A stretch of 64,000 nt of DNA from Mallotus nudiflorus (taxonomy: Eukaryota > Streptophyta > Magnoliopsida > Malpighiales > Euphorbiaceae): NCBI GenBank assembly GCA_947683625.1, contig CANTUR010000009.1, positions 4,539,501-4,603,500 on the forward strand, written 5' to 3'. Shown here piece after piece: positions 11,483-22,396 of the stretch. Positions within the stretch are counted from its first letter, which is position 1; each line of letters starts with the position of its first letter. The translations under genes and the position numbers were made by a program. Below the pieces are notes generated by a model. The model did no database searches. It worked only from the letters and a program-made list of their open reading frames with translations, and was not told the DNA's origin.

Positions 11483-13816
11483 TGTAGACGGTTGGGTTTA
11501 GCACATGCCCAAGATTGTAGCAACTGCAACTGCGTCACTCTAGAGAATACACTAACCATTATCATAAAGACATGGCATGGAGATGAGGAGTCACCACCCA
11601 GGGTAATAACTGGGACAAATTGAAAATGGTAGTACTCGATTCTCTAAAAGAAAGCTAGCACCACAACCAGGAGATTCTGGATATGGAATACCAACTTCTT
11701 TCAGTCTTGTGCTCATTTAGAATTACTTTATGAATTACTATCTTATCCTTTATTTACATGCAATTTCATATAAACCCTTATTTAAACAATTAACTCAAAG
11801 CAGACTAGTCATGAAAAGTACATGTAAACAGTGCATTCATTTAAATTTATAATCCCTAAGTTAGTCTAATCTATATTGATTTTAATTAAATGGGCTAAAT
11901 CTACATGTTTTAATTTACAAGTGAGCTTAAAGACTAATGGGCCTAATTTCTATTCAATTTTAATTAAGTGAACCTAAGTCTATTTATTTTAATTCTAAAA
12001 ATTGGCTTAAATCTACAAATTATGAAATATTTAAATTAGTGGGCCTAATTTTGCATGTTTTAATTCTAAAGTAATCTTAAATCTACAAGTTATGGAAAAG
12101 ACTTAAATTTAATGGGCTAAGTCTAAACTAATTTTAATTAACCTAAGTGGGCCTATCTCTAAATTAACTAAATGAGCATAAATTATTTCTAACCTAATTT
12201 CTAATTAATTATGGGTCTAAAATCAATTTTAATTAATTAAACCTAAACCTAATTAAATTATTAAATCTTTTAAAGGGAAGGTGGATCTAATCATTACATC
12301 TAAAAAACCTAAATTTATTTAAATGGGTTAGAGACTAATAAGAGCTTTAGAGCCCAAAAAACATAAAAGAAATAAATAAGCCCAAAATATATAAAAAAAA
12401 TATCAAAACAATCAAGTAAAAGATCAAACAATCAATCAAATTTATTCTAAAAAAACCTAATTTAATTAAAGTGACCTTAAACAACATATTATTACTAAAT
12501 AAAATAATTAACAAGCAACCCTAATTCTATCCACTTAAATTTAATTCAATTTTAATTAAACAAACCCTAACTATCTTTATAACCATTAATTTTAATTAAT
12601 TACCTAATTAAAACCCAAATTTTACTAATCAATTAATTAAAATAAAAAACACAATCACACACATATGATTTCATTATTCGCACTATTTAGGCGATTACAA
12701 TGATCTACTAAAGTTAATAAGAAAATAAAAAATTGATACAATCCTAGGAAAACTAAATGCAAAATAAAACAATCAAAATAATAATAGATAAATAAATAAA
12801 AAACTCTAGAAACTATATTCGGCTACAAAATTCAATCAATGGCATTCTATGGATTTTCATGGATTTTGTTCTCTAAGTGAACTCATCATGTAACCCCTTC
12901 CATTTTACCAGCATAAACAAAAATAAATAATGATTAGTGAATAATAATAAAAATTAAATAAAGTTAAAATTTAATGGAAACAAAATAATAAAATAGAAGA
13001 AAGTGAGAGGAGATGGCATGAATGAAATATTGATTTGCCCTTTAAACTAGTATAAATCACCGTTGCTTTTTAAATGGATCTTTAATACTTGATGTTCTCC
13101 TTTCAAAAGCCTCCTACTTCTTGCTCAAAGAACAAATACTTAACAAGAAAATATATATATTTTTTGAATACTACGTGAGAAAAGTGTAAGCCTCCAAAAA
13201 GGTCTAGGAAAAGAGAGAGCCAGAAGAACCCTCTCTAGGAGAGTTTAAGTTGGGTTTATATAGAAAACCCTAGCTAAAAGATGTATTATACTATGACTCC
13301 CTCTCTTCATTGTGATAGATTTTTGATTTAAAAAGGACTTTTGATTTCCTAAGAAATTTAGATAAATCCTAGAAAAAGGATTTATCATATTATTTGACCA
13401 ATCAAAATTCATAAAATAAAATTTTTGTTTACTTTAAAATAAAAAATAGACAAAACATGTCTAATTATGATTGGGATTATGTAATTCCAATCATAATTAA
13501 TTAGTTTTATGTAATTCTGATTTGAATTATGTAATTTCGATTGGAATTACAGAATTTCAATTAGAATTACAGAATTTTGATTTTTTTTTTAATTTTTAGT
13601 TACAAAAAACCCTTAAAAGAATTTACACTTTTCAATTAGGTCATTAATGAAAACATCACAATTAAGTCCTTTAAAAAACTAATTAAACTCTTTTGGAAAT
13701 GTATTTAGACTTTTGACGTTTCAAATCTCAAGTGTTGAAGACCTATTTATAATATTTTCATCATTGGAGTCCTTTACCGCACCCACACTCAACTATCCCA
13801 AAATTAAGTGCTTACA
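11483..13816 (-). repeat. Solo LTR 'B' of the X/Y Tat family, inserted in Z pol
   Basis: A 2334-bp LTR with ends TGTAGACGG and GTGCTTACA on the plus strand. The flanks CAATG (11478-11482) and TAATG (13817-13821) form a 5-bp target-site duplication with one mismatch. Removing the LTR and one flank restores the Z reading frame across the site. No internal retrotransposon sequence remains. A TATA-like TTTATATAG at 13255-13263 reads CTATATAAA on the minus strand. GATC-type palindromes lie upstream of it at 13450-13580. Confidence 0.85.
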
Positions 13817-16288
13817 TAATGAAATTCAAGTTTGCTTACCTGTGTGAAGTGTTTCCTAATGGTTATTTTTCTTATAATGATAATTTCATGCCTATATTTG
13901 ACATTAGTTTTATGCAAATTGAATCATTTAATTTAGGCATGAATGATAATCCTAAAAATATACTGATTGCTTCTGATTTAACTCCTAGTAAGAGAAAAAA
14001 ATGAAATAAATATTAACAAAAAGATAAAAAGTATTTGCTTAGGGCTATAAGGATATGCCTGGGATTGGTAGAGAGATTACAAAACACATAATCCTATGTA
14101 TCCTCACATTGCACCAATAAAGTAAAAGAAAGGGGGGTTACAGCTAGAATGGGCTCTCTTGATTAAAGAGGAGGTGGAAAAGCAATGGAAAGCAAGGTTT
14201 CTAAAGGTAGTGGACGACACGTGATGGTTGGCAAATATAATTCCAATCTTTAAGAAAGATGGGAGAGTAAATATATGTGTAGACTATAGGGATTTGAACA
14301 AGGCTTGCCCTATAAATGATTTTCTTTTACTACGTATAGACACATTAGTGGATAGTGTAGCCTCTAGTGCTATGTATTTTTTATGAATATTTTTTTTTTG
14401 GATATAATCAGATCATGATGGTGGTAATTAATAAACTAAAAACATCCTTTACCACTGAATGGGGAATTTACTACTACTTAGTCATGCCTTTTAGGCTGAA
14501 GAATGCTATAGCTACTTATTAAACGATGGCTACTATCTTACTACATGATATGATCCACAAGGAAATATAGGTCTATGTGGATAATATGATGGTAAAATCT
14601 CTAACTGAGGAAGGTCATTTTGAGGCTTTAGATAAGTTCTTAGTGAGGGTTGAAAAGTATAATCTCAGGCTGAATCTAAAGAAGTGTGTATTCGAGGTAA
14701 CTTTAGGGAAATTGCTAGGGCATATAGTAAGTCAAAAAGGAATCAAGGGGACCCATAAGAAGTTAAAGCAATTAGTGAAATGCCTACACCCAAGATAGAG
14801 AAAGAAGTAAGAGGGTTCATTTGGCGGTTACAGTACATTAGTAGGTTCATAGCCAAGCTAACCACCATTTGTGAGCCAATTTTTATGCTTTTGAGAAACA
14901 ATCAACCTATGATATAGGATAATAAGTGTTAGTAGGCTTTTGAAACTATCAAGGATTAGTTAATGAACCCTCTAGTGTTATAACCACCAAGGATGAGTAA
15001 ATTGGCTATGGAAAAGAAAGTAGTAGGGGCGATGTTAGCTCAAGAAGGGGATGATAAAGTCAAACACACAGTGTATTATTTAAGTAAAAAGCTCTTGCTG
15101 TATGAAGCCAACTACAATATGGTAGAGAAGACATGTCTGGTAGTGATATAAGCAACTACTTCCAATCTTATTAAGTGTGGGAATTCTCCAAGCATGATCC
15201 TTTTAGATACCTTTAGTAGACTCTATCACGCATAAGGAAATTAGTTAGGTGGTTAGTTATGCTCATTGAATTTGATATAGATTACGTGGCAAAGAAAGTT
15301 GTGAAAGGAGAGCAATCACAGATTTCTTAGCATAAAATTCAGTAGGTGATGAAGAAGGATGGGAGGTAGATTTTCTAGATTAGCACCTAGGGGTAATAGA
15401 GATCCAGGGTTAGAGTATGCACTTTAATGGGGTGGTTAATGAAAAAAGGAGCAGGTATTGGTGTAATTCTTATCATACTAGAAGGGGAAATGATTTCAAT
15501 GGCTAAAAGATTGGAGTTTGATGTAATAAACAATCAAGTTAAGTATGGAGCCTATATATTTGGTTTGGAAGCACTATAAAGTGTGGGGGCAGTAGAGATT
15601 ACAGTCTATGGAGACGCTATGCTAGTGATAAAATAGGTCTTAAAAGAATGGGAACTAAGAGAAGACAAGCTGAGGTTATACTAGGATTATTTGGTTACTA
15701 TTTTGCTATCTTTTACTCAATGCAAGTTCAATCATTTACCACAAGAAGAGAATTAAATAGAAGATGCTTTAAAAGCCATGCTAACTTCAATATAGGAAGG
15801 AGGAAAGAAAACAAAAATCAAACCCCTTATTCTTAAAAGGTCCCGAACCTTATATTATGAAGAGATACGAGTGATGTTGGTTGGTACCACTGAAAATCTG
15901 TGGTTTCATGATCTACAGTGGTATTTAAAAATTGGGCAAATTTTCTGAAGATGTTGATAAGAAAGAAAGGATGTCTCTAAGAATATTACCTCGATAATTC
16001 ATCAGTCACAATGGGTTATTGTATAAGAGGATGCAAATTGAGGTGCATTTATGATGTGTTAATAAAAATGAAGTTCATAAGATCATGAAAGCAATTCATG
16101 AAGGGGTATATGGATCGTATATGAATAGGATTGTCTTAGCTAAGAAAATAACTCATCATGGGTATTTTTGGCTAACCATAGAAGCCGATTATGTGATGTT
16201 TGTGAAAAAAATGCCATAACTATAAAGTGTATAGGGATGTTAGTCATTTACCTTCCATGTAACTTTAGGGAATGACGTCTGCTTATGG
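13817..16288 (+). pseudogene. Z pol: reverse transcriptase, RNase H, second RNase H, integrase start (broken)
   Basis: After a linker (KFKFAYLCEVFPNG), the RT starts near 14040. It shows LANI-IPIFKKDGRVNICVDY, RDLNKACP and the catalytic box YVDN at 14574-14585, where YVDD is expected, so one catalytic Asp is lost. RNase H follows (LAQEGDDKVKHTVYYLSKKL near 15036-15100). Next comes the archaeal-type second RNase H of Tat elements (FDVINNQVKYGAYIFGLEAL, VYGDAMLVIK, about 15510-15640). The integrase zinc-binding region (KIMKAIHEGVYGSYMN, about 16080-16130) leads to SHLPSM and stops near 16288, where unrelated repeats start. The core integrase is absent. Many stops are present. Confidence 0.8.
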
Positions 16289-16299
16289 AATGTCTAGTG

Positions 16300-16870
16300 A
16301 AGTGTGTTTTGGTGAACTTCGATATATTCCCTACAGGACATTTAGCGATGTAATTATGATTTTCACTATATTCCTTGTAGGACATTTAGCGATGCGATTT
16401 TTATTATATTCCCTATGAGATGTTTAATGATTGTGATTATGAATTTCACTACATTCCTTATGGGACATTTAGTGACAATGATTTTTGCTATATTACTTAT
16501 GGGATGTTTAGTAAAAGTGATAAATTTTGTTATATTACTTATAGGACGTTTAGCATGTGATTGTGAATTTTCCTATATTTCCTATAGGACTTTTAGTGAA
16601 AATATGTTATAACTACTATATAGTGTCTAGCTATTCAAGATCATGCTATAGGTCTTATGGAGCGTCTAGCAAAAAGAGTGTACAAACATGTTCTAGGTCC
16701 TTTGGAGCATCTAGCAAGTTGTGAAAAAGGTGTTATAGGTCCTATGGAGCATCTAGCAAATTGTGATTTTTTTTTTGGAATTTTTGTTATAACTACTATG
16801 TAGCATATAATAAAGTGAATCTAAAAATTGTGCTATAGCTACTATCTAGCATATAACAAGATGAATATGA
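16300..16870. repeat. Degenerate tandem-repeat region in the 3' part of Y
   Basis: Three short arrays follow each other. The first (about 16320-16610) repeats a unit of roughly 40 bp built on ATATTCC(C/T)TATAGGAC and ATTTAGCGATG. The second (about 16640-16770) repeats ATAGGTCCTATGGAGC and ATCTAGCAA about every 50 bp. The third (about 16785-16865) has two copies of ACTACTATGTAGCATATAA-like sequence. It occupies the same place as the hairpin array of X but has a different sequence, as expected for the hypervariable 3' untranslated repeats known in Tat elements. Short open frames inside it are products of the repeat. Confidence 0.75.
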
Positions 16871-17296
16871 AAATTCATAACAATGCAATGCATGCAAATA
16901 CAAAAATTAAATTTTGTATTTAATGTTGATTGTGAATTCAAAATTCTATGCCAACTGAGTGTGCACTTGATAATTTCATAATTCCATGAATTATTAAATT
17001 TGTATTGATGTAGCTTCTTGACTTTAATTAGGAATTAAATCCTAATTAAATTGCAATTTAGGTCTAAATTGCAAGAAAACTTATAGACTTGAATGCAAAC
17101 AAACCTTGTGGACTAAAGTGGATATTTTTCACTTTATACATTCCCTGCTAATGTCATATTTTCCCGATCCTTTCACCTCTTCTTCCTATTTCTATCTTCC
17201 TTTTTCTTTCTTTTCCTTTTACTTACACTTTGATTTTGACTTTTCAATTTCAATTACTTTTTGTTCTAACATCTGATTCTGAATCCATCTGATCTT
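16871..17296 (+). promoter_or_regulatory. Leader / putative promoter region of the first antisense gene in Y
   Basis: From about 17040 this region aligns with 27075-27300 upstream of the equivalent gene in X; both contain a CTAAATTGCAA / GACTAAAGTGGA block followed by pyrimidine-rich sequence before the ATG. Conservation between two diverged copies suggests a promoter or 5' leader. The AT-rich TTTATACATT near 17136 is a weak TATA candidate. Function is inferred. Confidence 0.35.
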
Positions 17297-20040
17297 ATGG
17301 CTCACTCGCAATGTAGACCACGTGGAAGAGACATTTTAGTAGATCCACCTATTATGGCCTCACATTTTCCTTAAAATAATCTACGACTGAATGAAGGTGC
17401 AACTGTACTTCCTTTGACTCGTTTGGACCTATACTTGTGCTTAAATGATGGTGATAAGGTAGGCTTTATCTTTCTGCTTTAATTTTTGGAAGATTTAAAT
17501 TTTGTTATGATTAAGACTAAATTAAATAATGCAAGACATGCATGTAAATAAAATTGATGAACAGTTCTATTATTTAGTAAAATTTAATTACTAAAAAATA
17601 ATTTTTTTTGAAGAAAAGAATAGGAATTAAACATTAAAATCAAACTAGACGTATGTGCATGTTCGATCCGGAATCAAGATTTGGTCAAAAATTTGAAAAT
17701 CTGATTGGCACTAAGGATTTTCTATCAGAATTATAGATTTTTAATCAAAAATCTAGAATGCTAGTTAAAATTCTAGATTTCTGATCGGAAATCCAATCTT
17801 CTGATTAGTTTTAAAATTCCAAAAATTCAATCATTTATTTATTTTATTTATTTTTAATTTTTTTTAAAATAAAAATAAATGAAATAATAAATGAAAATAG
17901 TAATGTAAATAAAATAATAGTGCATATGCAAAATAAAATTATTAAGAAGGAAAGAGTAATTTTCTGAATTTTATTAAGAAACTCATAAAATTCTCAAGAT
18001 GTTTTCATCTTGCTCGAGAACTCTTCCATAGTCTATTTTAGGATGTGACTCGATATGTCTGCGTATCAGGATTCAGATGTTTCATTGCTGCTCTACTGAC
18101 TACATGAGGCATATCATACCACTACTTTCTTTTTGCTCTAAATGAGATATGGATGGACACCACCTAGACCTTTCACACTCACTTGGGTGAGTTGACTGTC
18201 TCTATGATAAGCTCCTTTGCTATCACTAGGATTGCCTTTAGAGGTACCCCAGTCCCTTTTAACATCAATTACTATAACCTTCTTGAGAATGTTAGGAGCC
18301 AGTATGTTCATAACTTGCTTAGATTCATGTCGACATGGAAGAATTGAATGAACATTGTGTTATCTTCCCTTATTCAGAGCTTTAGGCAACTGCCTACTAC
18401 CACTCCTTGCTAGATCATTCAAAAGGCTAGGTGTTTTCTCTTAACATTACTAAACACCACTTTATTCTGCGAGACTGATCATGAGGGCAACATTGCACTT
18501 CTTCATCCTCTCTGTTACTTAGATCGAATCGCAACACTTAATTGGGGTTTTACAGCACTTGCTTATCTTTATTATATGCTTGACACAGTCTGTAGAGGTA
18601 TTGTCATAATGTGTGGCTTTTAGCATGCCTTGCATGCATGTTTTTTTACCTTGGATTTCCTACTATCTGTAATTCTTTTATTCTATTTTGACTTTTCTTT
18701 TCTCTTTACAAATTTGGACCATTGAGATATAAGTGATCCGAGGCTTTAGTGTTATTAGTCTCGATAGGAGCTTCACATTGAATCAGAGATGGGGTTCCTC
18801 TTGCCTTTTTAGCATCAGGCACAGTCTTCAAACTTATTAGGAGTAGCTAAACACTTTAGAGTGGAACCTATTAAGAAAAAGTGAAATTATTAACATTACA
18901 TAAAATTTAAAATAATAAAATTAAATTAATTAAATTGAAAAATTATAGGTGAAGTCTGATTGGCTTAATGGTACTGAAAATGTTTAGCGATATGAGTTCA
19001 TGATTACTGTTATGAGGTTGAAGACTATAAGGATCTTGCTTCCAGGATATGGCTGCAAGATATGGTATCTAGGAGAGCGTGTGTTTCATTAGTTTACTAG
19101 AACTTCATATCGACATATTGTTTCTTCCATACCATGTTTGATGCTATGGAGTTCTAACTTGACTCGTCTGGAACTAAGAGTGGCATTGTAAGGATATAAT
19201 GCTTCAACTTTGCTTGAGCACTCTTACGGGTATCAAATATATATCTAAGAGAACCTTTTAGAGCAGGTTCCCACAGACCCAACTAGGGTATGTCTATCAT
19301 TATTCTTTTTCCTTTATCACTTTTATTATTGATAACATTTATCCTCTTTTATTGTGTAATTTGAGAGGGTTGGCTATCCTTTTGTTGATGAGGTTATAGA
19401 GGAAGAGATTGGGACTGAGAGGACTGAACATGAAGTTGAGCATGGATCCCATACTTAGTACACTGAGACTACTTGAGGTGAGGCTTCGACAAGCGCCACT
19501 CTAGGTGACATCTCCCTCTTGGATAAATCAATGCACTACTAGTCTCCTACCATTTAGACTTCTGTTGTGCAATACATGTATTTTGATAATACTTGACCTC
19601 CTAGTTTTTCTTTACTAGATACTTCTCACGTGAGTACAATTGACTATTTATATGTACAAACTAAACACTTGAGCTCACATTAGTGAAATTTACATTGTAG
19701 GTTCCTTAGACATAGGCAAAGTACCTTTACAGACTTAACTCATCTTAGAGATTGTTTACTATATAGGTCACAGGTAGTTGGAGAGTAAGTATTTTCAATA
19801 CATATGAAAATGTATGCATGTTATGTATGCTATGCATGATTGTAACTATTTTTGAATGCAACAGAGCTATGCTGGTGTCTTGGAGTGTGGGAACAAGAGA
19901 CTTCAACAGCAACTTAAAAGCTTGAGCTTTGATCCTTATAGTGTTGGGACTTAGACTATTAGGCCTCTTAATACCTATCAATATGATGATTTGACTAGAG
20001 GATGGAGCCCTTGGCTAGATACTAGAGCTCATAACAACTA
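17297..20040 (+). pseudogene. First antisense gene of Y: plant mobile domain (PMD) protein, multi-exon, decayed
   Basis: The start ATG at 17297 (MAHSQCRPRGR) leads exon 1, which ends at a GT donor near 17459. Exon 2 begins after an AG near 17972 (KLIKFSRCFHLARELFHS) and runs to about 18570, through the PMD core seen better in X. Further exons lie at about 18711-18866, 18950-19290 (WLNGTENV, MRLKTIRILLPGYGCKIWYL), 19360-19640 and 19700-19780. A last coiled-coil-like exon from 19863 has SYAGVLECGNKRLQQQLKS. PMD proteins such as MAIN and MAIL1 act in plant nuclei, and the domain also occurs in transposons. Stops in several exons mark a pseudogene. The gene is antisense to the retroelement and lies beyond its integrase. 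Confidence 0.6.
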
Positions 20041-20554
20041 ATTATTCTTGTTCTGTGATAGTCTACTACTACTTTAACTGACCCTGGTTTTATTGTATTT
20101 TGTTGTTTCATTTTCTGACCTCTAAACTAAAACTGTTCTTAATTGTTGTTATATAACTGAGTTATCTTTCTGTGTTTGAATGGATTAAGAACATCTTTCC
20201 ATTCAAATCAAATTTTCATTGATAAATAAATAAGATAAAAAGTATGAATTCATTAAATAAATAAACAAATAAAAGGATTTTATTTTTGAAATATTATCCT
20301 ATCATCCATTTATTAACTTATCTTATTTGTCTATTTATCCATCTTATTATCCCATTGTATTTTCTTTTATCTTATCTTATTTATTTATTTATTTATCTTA
20401 TTATTTCCATTTATCTTAATATTTATCAACTTAAATTTAATCCATATCCTATTAGGAAAAGAAGATCCTGATCCCATCCAAATTCTTTTTTACTCTTTTA
20501 TAAAGACTATAAGGAGACTAATTTCTTTTATTCATTTTTTCTTTCCCTTCCATC
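20041..20554. other. Spacer between the two antisense genes of Y
   Basis: AT-rich sequence with a low-complexity run of TTATTTATC/TCTTATT units at about 20290-20440. A TATA-like TTTTATAAAGA at about 20496-20506 lies about 50 bp before the start of the second antisense gene, at the same relative position as CCTATATAAGAG in X. No coding sequence is seen. Confidence 0.4.
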
Positions 20555-21995
20555 ATGACACAAATCACTCTTCAGTTGATGAAGAAACTCCTCAAGAGCC
20601 TTAATGGGGATGATTGGAATAGACTCCTACCCTTTTATGCCAAATCCCTAAAATCTCTTCAACATCTAAAAATTGATAACACCATTCTACATACTGCTAC
20701 AACTTTTTGAGATGTTAAGGACCATGTGTTCATATTTAATGGATAAGAGCTATGTCTATTAATTGAAGAATTTGCTACTATTTTTAGGTGTTCATTACAC
20801 GTAGTTATTATAATTTCCCTTCCTAACCTCAAGATGTAGTTTTCAGGTAGACTAATGGCATTCTTTAAAATGCCCCAAGATGGCATTCATATGTATGCAT
20901 ATAACCTTAGGACTATCAATTTCTCTTCTCTAATTACTTCTTATGGGACTAAGGACAAGAACAATGTTGCTTAGATTAGGATTGTCCCTTTTTGCTTACA
21001 TGCTTAGTTTAAGCTAGTGTCTTTTCATTGAGATGCTAAAATAAGAATTGTTAGTATCTTAGAATAGTAGAAGCTAGAGCTAACCCTATGCCTGTCATAC
21101 TTGCTGAAACTATCATTGGGTTGGATAATTTCACGACTCATAACCATCTCTCAAGCCTTTCTCCTTTAGGTATGTAACTAAAATCTCTTTTTTTTTCCTT
21201 TAATTTTTTCCTAAGCCTCCTTTTTTAGGTTTTGAACTTAGGAAGATTGCCCTAATTTTTTCCTAAGTCACCCTTTTTAGGCTTTCAACTTAGCAAGATT
21301 GCTTTAACTTTTATCTAAGCTGCCCTTTTTAGGTTTTTAACTTAGCAAAATTTATTTTTATTTCTTTCCTATTTTTTTAATTTTAATTTTTATTCTTTTC
21401 TTTATATTTCTTCTCTTTTTTTTAAATTTGGTTATATGAGAAATTGAGTTTTCTCCATGCTCCCACCAATGCTTTGACCTATCAACCTCATTAGCTATAG
21501 TCTCAACCACTGAAGATGAAGGATAAGTACACTACAAACTAATGGATTGACTGGTTAAAAGTAATTGTAGATATTAAGATCATATGGGTTTGTCCTTAGT
21601 GGAGATTAAAGTTTATAACCATCAACTTATATAATCAATGTGTTCCTATTCCTAGATTGCGTTTCTCAACCTTATTTTCTCTTTAAAGCCTTTGTCATTA
21701 GTATGGTCACCTATAGTTTATCATTATTATTATACCTAATTTTGAAGGCTTCCCTTTGAGAGATGATTTTCTGGACAAAGTGAAGAACCTATGGCCTCAC
21801 AGAGCATTGGAGCGAAACATGCACTTGAATACTAATGTAACTAATGATGAGAACTACAAGGCTTGGGTTATAATGCAAGCTACAGAGCTACTAGGATTTA
21901 CTAAATACAAGAAGAATCAAGGGTTACAGGATGTGTCACAAAAGAAGAATCAAAGACATAACTATAATAGTAATCTTATATGTCTACTTTTTTAG
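20555..21995 (+). pseudogene. Second antisense gene of Y (DUF7745-like), decayed
   Basis: The ATG at 20555 opens MTQITLQLMKKLLKSLNGDD, then LPFYAKSLKSLQHLKIDN and DVKDHVF, followed by LIEEFATIF. This matches the copy in X (30202-31425) and resembles the fold described as DUF7745 in plant Tat-element-associated proteins; that family name is from memory. The first coding block ends near 21170 at GTATGTAAC, a plausible donor. After an intron-like stretch with tandem repeats, the C-terminal block has an ICPWWRLKF-like motif and ends with the open segment at 21756-21995 (FLDKVKNLWPHRALERNMHL). Stops are present. An AATAAAG at about 22037 could be a polyadenylation signal. Confidence 0.5.
21185..21352. 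repeat. Three-copy tandem repeat in the second antisense gene of Y
   Basis: A unit of about 55 bp built on CTAAGCCTCCTTTTTTAGG and AACTTAGCAAGATTGC occurs three times. Element X has only one equivalent unit (about 30848-30885), so the array expanded in Y. It sits in the presumed intron after the GTATGT donor. Confidence 0.7.
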
Positions 21996-22159
21996 GCTTT
22001 CATGCTTGATCTTTCCTTTAAGTACTTGTGCCTCATAATAAAGATAGAATATGCAATATTAAAAAAAATTCTATTTCAATTTAATTAATTAATTAGGGCC
22101 AAAATGAGTACATTTGTTGCATCATATGACATAACTCCTGTTATTATCTAGTCCTTTCA

Positions 22160-22385
22160 GATTTTCTAACTGAATATTTTTCTCTCACTTTTATTTCCTT
22201 AAATTCTACTTGACTAGCCCATTATAAGTTTTCTAATCAGCAGGATCACTTATTTTTTTTATTTTATTCCCTAATTTTTTCCTACAAGCCCTTTATGGGC
22301 TTTTTGGATAGTAGGAATGCCCTAATTTTTGCATGACTAACCTTTTCAGGTTTTCGAGTCAGCGGACTTTTATTTCTTTATACTA
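22160..22385. repeat. Short tandem repeats between integrase and antisense gene in Y
   Basis: Imperfect units of about 60 bp contain CCCTAATTTTT, (A/C)GCCC and GGGTTTTC(T/G)-like blocks followed by AGCGG. Element X has the matching block at 31600-31830. It lies where the retroelement's pol and the antisense genes converge tail to tail. Confidence 0.6.
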
Positions 22386-22396
22386 CTTTTATTTAT

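Larger units (their letters stand above)
6430..16288 (+). mobile_element. Tat-type Ty3-gypsy element 'Z', truncated and carrying two solo LTRs
   Basis: On the plus strand, once the insertions at 6755-8946 and 11483-13816 are removed, the order is gag, protease, reverse transcriptase, RNase H, a second RNase H and the integrase zinc finger. The second RNase H after the usual one is the hallmark of the Tat/Ogre lineage of plant Ty3-gypsy elements. The gag is clearly different from that of element X, so Z is another subfamily. Neither LTR is visible: the left end fades into AT-rich sequence, and the right end stops inside integrase at about 16288, where sequence belonging to the opposite-strand fragment Y begins. 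Stops are frequent throughout, so the copy is old and inactive. Confidence 0.8.

Noticed and set aside
16415..16612. Open frame in the 3' repeats of Y
   Set aside because: It follows the 40-bp tandem repeat and encodes a repetitive hydrophobic peptide.
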